A DNA stretch of 64,000 nt from Ascoidea asiatica (Eukaryota > Ascomycota > Saccharomycetes > Ascoideales > Ascoideaceae). This document shows positions 59,564 through 64,000 of the stretch, piece by piece; the stretch's first letter is position 1; every line of letters begins with the position of its first letter. The position numbers and the translations under genes were made by a program. Location: contig BCKQ01000004.1 in assembly GCA_001600695.1 (NCBI GenBank), forward strand, positions 868,001 through 932,000, read 5' to 3'. The notes under the pieces are model-generated. The model was not told where the DNA came from and searched no databases. It saw only the letters and a list, made by a program, of their open reading frames with translations.

Positions 59564-62428
59564 TTTGAAATAATTTTATATAATATAAATATGGGGTAGT
59601 ATATTTTTAAAGATTCTAAAGATGGAAATTATTCATAATTTTAATTTCAATTTTTAAACAAAAAGTCAATCTAATTTAAATGATCTTAATTGAAATTGTT
59701 TAATTTTAGTTTTGATTCAATTTAATTTAGTTTTCAATTTAGTTCAGTTGATAAATTATCTTTCAAAGAATATAGAAATAATGCAGGTTGTAGTTTGAAC
59801 TTTGAAGTTTTAAAAACTAGATTTTAGTGACATGTTCCAATACTTTTTAAAAAATATTGAAAGAGAATCCAAGAAAATGGTCTCATTTTCAATAAAACAG
59901 ATTTGTCTGAAAGTTAAAAAAGCAGATTTCAATTTTCGTGTAGGAAAATTGCAAAAAAAGAAGATAGCGCCGAAGAAGAACAAACAAATTGAGGAAAAAA
60001 AAGAAATGAAAAGAGAAAAGAGGAAACTGGACTCTTTAAATAGTAAAACAGAAAAAAAAGAAGAAAAAGAGGAAAAAGAAGAAACAGAAGAAAAAGAAGA
60101 AGAAGACAAAGAAACAAGAAATTGGAATTGGCAGGAGTACAACATACGGAAAGTTGTATAGCCATATACAATTACATAAGCAATCGTGACCTATTATACA
60201 AAAGAGCCACAAATATGGATTCATTATTACAGAATTATACAAAACAACCAGCCGCATGGGTTTATTAACATAATTTCCCAATATGGGAAAATTAGCAAAA
60301 AAACGGTGGAATCTTGCAAGGTACCTGCCCCACCTGGTTTATTAATAACATTTCCTCATTTGGATTTTTGTTTAAGGGATGACAGAATAACTAAAGTACA
60401 ATTTGCCACCACTAGCCTTAAATAGGCTTTTTTTAAATGCTGAAGTCTGTCAGGTTAAGAGTGAATCGGTCAATTCCACGGCTATACGCAGGGCCCATTT
60501 TTTTGAGATCAGCGATTGACCCATGTTTGGTAGTTACAAGACACTGTCCCTTTATTTTGGTCTTTGAAAGCAAAAGCCAGTCACCTGACCATAGCTAGTT
60601 TTTTTTGCTCCTTCCAAGAGAGAATCGCAGTCCCAGTTAGGAAATATGCATAATATACTGTAGTCTGCGTCAAATTCTCTTTGTCGCCATGGTGAAACAC
60701 AAGTTAACGCTGAGCATAGCCAGGGCTACGGGATCCAGTGACCAATAGAGCCTCGTTCCAAATATATTTACGCCTCAACTTACACTGACCCACGCGTGAC
60801 TGCGTTTTTAGACTTTTACCCGTGCTTAGCGAGTGTTCACTGCGTGTTCACAGCTTCCAGCGGTTATTTTGTGTGGATTCTGGTTTCAGACGCAGCCAAA
60901 GTGTGTCTTTTGATCTTTTGGGCTAATTTGCCCATTTCTGGGTTAATTGCACTTTTGGCTACTAATATTACTATTAACAATATTAACACTGGAGCTGACT
61001 TCACGTTTCTTCACTACATAAACAGGTATTTTTAATAAACCTTCTTGAAAAAACATTTAATTTAACTCAGTTGATTGAAAATAACTAATTTAGTTAAATC
61101 AATTTTTATTTAAATAACTTATTCAAAATATGCTAAAAACTATTATTATCCTAATAAATAAATAAAGAAACAAATAAATAGATAAAGAAATATCATTTAT
61201 TGCAACTTAATAAAACAGAATCCTAGAATAAATATAAAATCTAAACTTTCTCATAACTTATTTTTTCACCTTTAATTAAATCTCAAATGAATCTCAATTG
61301 ATTCATTTAAATATTCACTTTAATTATTAAATCTACAAATATTCGTTCCTTACATCAATTCATAAATTCATCATCAATAATTATTATTAGCTTTTTATTT
61401 ACCAATTATTTATCTATTTATTTATTTATTTAACTTCTTCATTAGGATTTTTTAATTATCTAAATCATATATTTTATTTTTAAAATTTTCTTCTATTACA
61501 TTTTTTTAATTCACTTATTAATCTTAAAACAGTTCCTGCTTTCTCTTCTTTAATCATTTCATATTAAGAATTAATTTCAATTCAAAATACCCAAAATTTG
61601 ATTAAATTGGTAATATATTTTATTTTTCATTCAAGAGAATAATATTTCTTTTCTTATTCTATTTTCAATAATTTTGCTAACTTTTTAATATCTATTCAAA
61701 TCAATTATTTTTGTTCATATCTATTTTTATTACAGCTTATTTCAATTTATCAATTCCAAATAATCAAGCTTATTAAATAATTATCATCTATCAATTTAAA
61801 TCAATTATTTTAATTATCATTTATATTATATTAAATATAATCATCAACTATATTAATCAAATCAACTAAATCTTTTAAATCATTTACATATCTTATAATA
61901 TCCATTATATCTTAATCCAATTGTTCAAATCCATTAATTAAATTTAATTCAATTCAATTTAATTTAATTTAACTTAACTTAACTTCCTAATTATCATATT
62001 CATTCGTTTATTATTTACTTATATAGAGGCTTATTAATATTTACTTACGTATTATTATTATTACTCACCTATTCTAAATTATATATTTTATAAACTTATA
62101 TCTTATATCTTATAACTTTTATATCTTATATTCTATTTCATAATATATTTATCCTTTTTTATCAACTAAGTTATTTATTCACTGATTCAATTTATCAATC
62201 AATCAATAAATCAACTATTCATTCATTCATTCACTCGCTTATTCATTCATTTACAAATTCCATCATTTAATCAATTATTAATTTAATTAATTATAATACC
62301 TTTTTAACACAAAATCAATTTGCAAAAAGAATTTAGAAAATAAATAAAATAGGAAAAGAAAAAGAAACAAAAAAAAAAAAAAAAATTAAAAGAGATTCAA
62401 TTATTTAATTATTTCAATTTTCTTAAAA
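59564..62428. promoter_or_regulatory. 2.9 kb region between LAS21 and the cell-wall protein gene
   Basis: 59564-59830 is AT-rich LAS21 promoter. 59832-60161 holds a Lys/Glu-rich frame that is a purine tract more than a gene. 60300-61030 is GC-richer with mixed sequence and no accepted frame (the hydrophobic one at 60796-61035 is not supported). It includes a CCACGCGTGAC at 60791. 61040-62428 is AT-rich, with TCATTCAT and TTAATTTAA repeats and an A-run at 62370-62384 just before the next ATG. The sheer length fits a regulated upstream region of an adhesin-like gene. Confidence 0.45.
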
Positions 62429-64000
62429 ATGTTTAAATTAAATAAAAAATCTCTTACTTTAATCTTATTCGCTCTTTTATCAACTACAAATGCTGTATTT
62501 CAAGATTCTCAGGATCTTCAATATCAAGATCAAAATGATAATACTATAAATAATGATAACAATAATAATAATAATAATAATAACAATAATGATAATGATC
62601 AAAATATTATACTAAATGAATTATTTAAAAGATCAAATCAATATAAAGATCATGGCTTTATTTTTAAAAGAGATGATTCAAATTATTTCAATTTAACTTC
62701 TACTCAAAATAAAGATGTTTCTGAAGATTCTTTAACTTCATTATCTTCATCTACTTCTTCAGATCTAGATTCTTCTTCTTATTCTTCTATAAAAACTACT
62801 GAAACATTAACAGGAACTTCATCTGCTGATTCATCATCTTCTTCTACTTTTGATTCTTCTTCAATATCCGAAGATTATGATGATGATGATGTTTCTTCAA
62901 CTGTAGGAGTAACTTATGAAGTTACCTCTAATAGTGGGTATTTTCCTTCTTTACGTTTAATTTCTTCAACTTATTTTCCTACAACTACCACTTCCTCAAG
63001 TTCTTCTTCTTCTACAGATTCAATATCTGCTACTGAAACTGAAACTTCTTCAACAGTATCATCAACAGAATCTTCATCAGAAATTACAGAAACTGAAACT
63101 GCAACTTCCTCTACTTCATCCACTTCCTCCACTTCTACAACCCATACTGAAACATCAACAAGTCAAACAGAAACTTCAGTAGATTCAACAGAAACATCAA
63201 CTGACTCTTCATATTCAGCAGAAACTACAACTCAATCTACAGAAACAGAAACAGAAACTGGAACCTCAACTTCTTCAACATCATCTACTTCTACAACTCA
63301 TACCACAACTTCAACATCAACATCTGCAACCTCAGATGAAGAGGAAGATGAAGATGATCTCTCAACAATTGTTTCTGTTCAATCTTCTTCAAGTGGTGAT
63401 TACGTTGGAATATTTACTCATGGTGTAAGTTATAGTGATTATTCAGCTTATTCAACATCTTCAACTTCTCAATTATCTTCCACAACTCCAATTCCGTCAC
63501 AAACATCAGCTACCACTGATTCAACTGCAACATCCCAGTCTACTGAATCTACCGAATCTACCGAATCTACCGAATCTACTGAATCAAGTATTTCAACTGA
63601 ATCAGCTGTAGCAACTGAATCCTCATATACCGAAGTTTCTTCGGCTATTTCAAGTACCGATTCTATCAATTATTCTGATTCAACTGATGAATCTTCAGCA
63701 CTAACTTCTTCTATAGTTTTAAGCTCCGATTCAACCTCATTATCTACTACTTCAGAAACAAGTGAAGCTTCAACTACTGAATTGGTTTCTGGCAGTTCTC
63801 AATTTGCTTCATCTACTCTTGCAAGTGTTGTATCTGGTACAACTAGTGATATAACAGATTCAAGTGTTGCATCTGATTCCACAGTTGGTTTAACTGATTC
63901 AAGTGCTTCTGAGACTACAACTGATTCTTCAACAATTACCGGATCTTCTGATATACTTTTCGCTTCTACAACAGGAACTAGTTCAACAGGTTCTGATTCA
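62429..64000 (+). CDS. Ser/Thr-rich secreted cell-wall protein, adhesin-like (3' end outside window)
   Basis: Open for 524 codons from the ATG at 62429 to the window edge, so partial. A signal peptide is clear: MFKLNKKSLTLILFALLSTTNA, with cleavage likely after NA. An Asn run (residues 41-55) precedes two dibasic sites, NELFKR and FIFKR, 11 residues apart, that suit Kex2 processing. The rest is more than half Ser and Thr with Glu, including TETETE, STESTES and SSSTTE repeats. Two acidic-flanked modules look duplicated: DDDDVSSTVGV...GYFPSLRLI and DEDDLSTIVSV...DYVGIFTHGVSY. Heavy O-mannosylation and a GPI or wall anchor at the missing C-terminus are inferred. Adhesion is a guess from composition. 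Confidence 0.8.
   Translation, partial: MFKLNKKSLTLILFALLSTTNAVFQDSQDLQYQDQNDNTINNDNNNNNNNNNNNDNDQNIILNELFKRSNQYKDHGFIFKRDDSNYFNLTSTQNKDVSEDSLTSLSSSTSSDLDSSSYSSIKTTETLTGTSSADSSSSSTFDSSSISEDYDDDDVSSTVGVTYEVTSNSGYFPSLRLISSTYFPTTTTSSSSSSSTDSISATETETSSTVSSTESSSEITETETATSSTSSTSSTSTTHTETSTSQTETSVDSTETSTDSSYSAETTTQSTETETETGTSTSSTSSTSTTHTTTSTSTSATSDEEEDEDDLSTIVSVQSSSSGDYVGIFTHGVSYSDYSAYSTSSTSQLSSTTPIPSQTSATTDSTATSQSTESTESTESTESTESSISTESAVATESSYTEVSSAISSTDSINYSDSTDESSALTSSIVLSSDSTSLSTTSETSEASTTELVSGSSQFASSTLASVVSGTTSDITDSSVASDSTVGLTDSSASETTTDSSTITGSSDILFASTTGTSSTGSDS

Noticed and set aside
59832..60161. 109-codon Lys/Glu-rich frame upstream of LAS21
   Set aside because: The C-terminal half is a GAAGAAAAAGAG tract open in several frames; the first 40 residues have no family resemblance. 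A remnant gene cannot be fully excluded.
60796..61035. Hydrophobic 79-codon frame in the 60-61 kb island
   Set aside because: Its start is not supported, the upstream sequence is stop-rich, and no known small membrane family matches.

Overview
The window is nuclear chromosomal DNA of an ascomycete budding yeast (Saccharomycotina). It is strongly AT-rich by eye. Genes are compact, mostly intronless, and many proteins carry long Asn/Ser/Lys tracts encoded by AAT, TCA and AAA runs. The few introns are short, with GTATGT/GTAAGT donors and TACTAAC/TACTAAT branch sites. A twin-CX9C NDUFS5-type subunit implies that the species keeps respiratory complex I, so it is not a Saccharomyces-type or Hanseniaspora-type yeast. 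I cannot name the species, and I could not decide from conserved positions whether CUG is read as Leu or Ser.

Layout. 1-5.4 kb: a regulator running off the left edge (Rua1-type C-terminal zinc domain), a 1.8 kb gene-poor stretch, a GATA-finger protein and RPB12. 6-15.3 kb: 14-3-3 (BMH), a 2.8 kb divergent intergenic region with a GC-rich structured island, spliced LSM4, TYS1, a small membrane-type protein, a mitochondrial inner-membrane protein and RPT3. 15.7-22 kb: SMP3, two tandem 2-oxodicarboxylate carriers (one spliced, with a frameshift near its start) and POF1. 22-33 kb: two decayed copies of an unrecognised gene family flank MSH6 and a KDM4/Rph1-type demethylase split between two frames. 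33-45 kb: an orphan low-complexity protein, a Ste5/Far1-type pheromone scaffold, PET123, a putative mitochondrial protein, and TVP15 with three introns and a 7-nt exon. 45-59.6 kb: GRX3/4, RAD24, SDS22, BMT5, spliced NDUFS5-type subunit, HTZ1, tRNA-Arg(UCU) with an intron, REI1 and LAS21/GPI7. 59.6-64 kb: a 2.8 kb intergenic region, then the 5' part of a Ser/Thr-rich secreted cell-wall protein running off the right edge.

Functionally this is ordinary housekeeping chromosome: transcription, proteasome, translation, GPI-anchor synthesis (SMP3 and LAS21), mitochondria, DNA damage and mismatch repair (RAD24, MSH6). The least ordinary parts are the 7-nt TVP15 microexon, the demethylase whose JmjC and PHD frames overlap at a canonical -1 slippery heptamer, the decayed dispersed gene family with a shared upstream block, and several abrupt GC-rich, palindrome-bearing islands in intergenic DNA.
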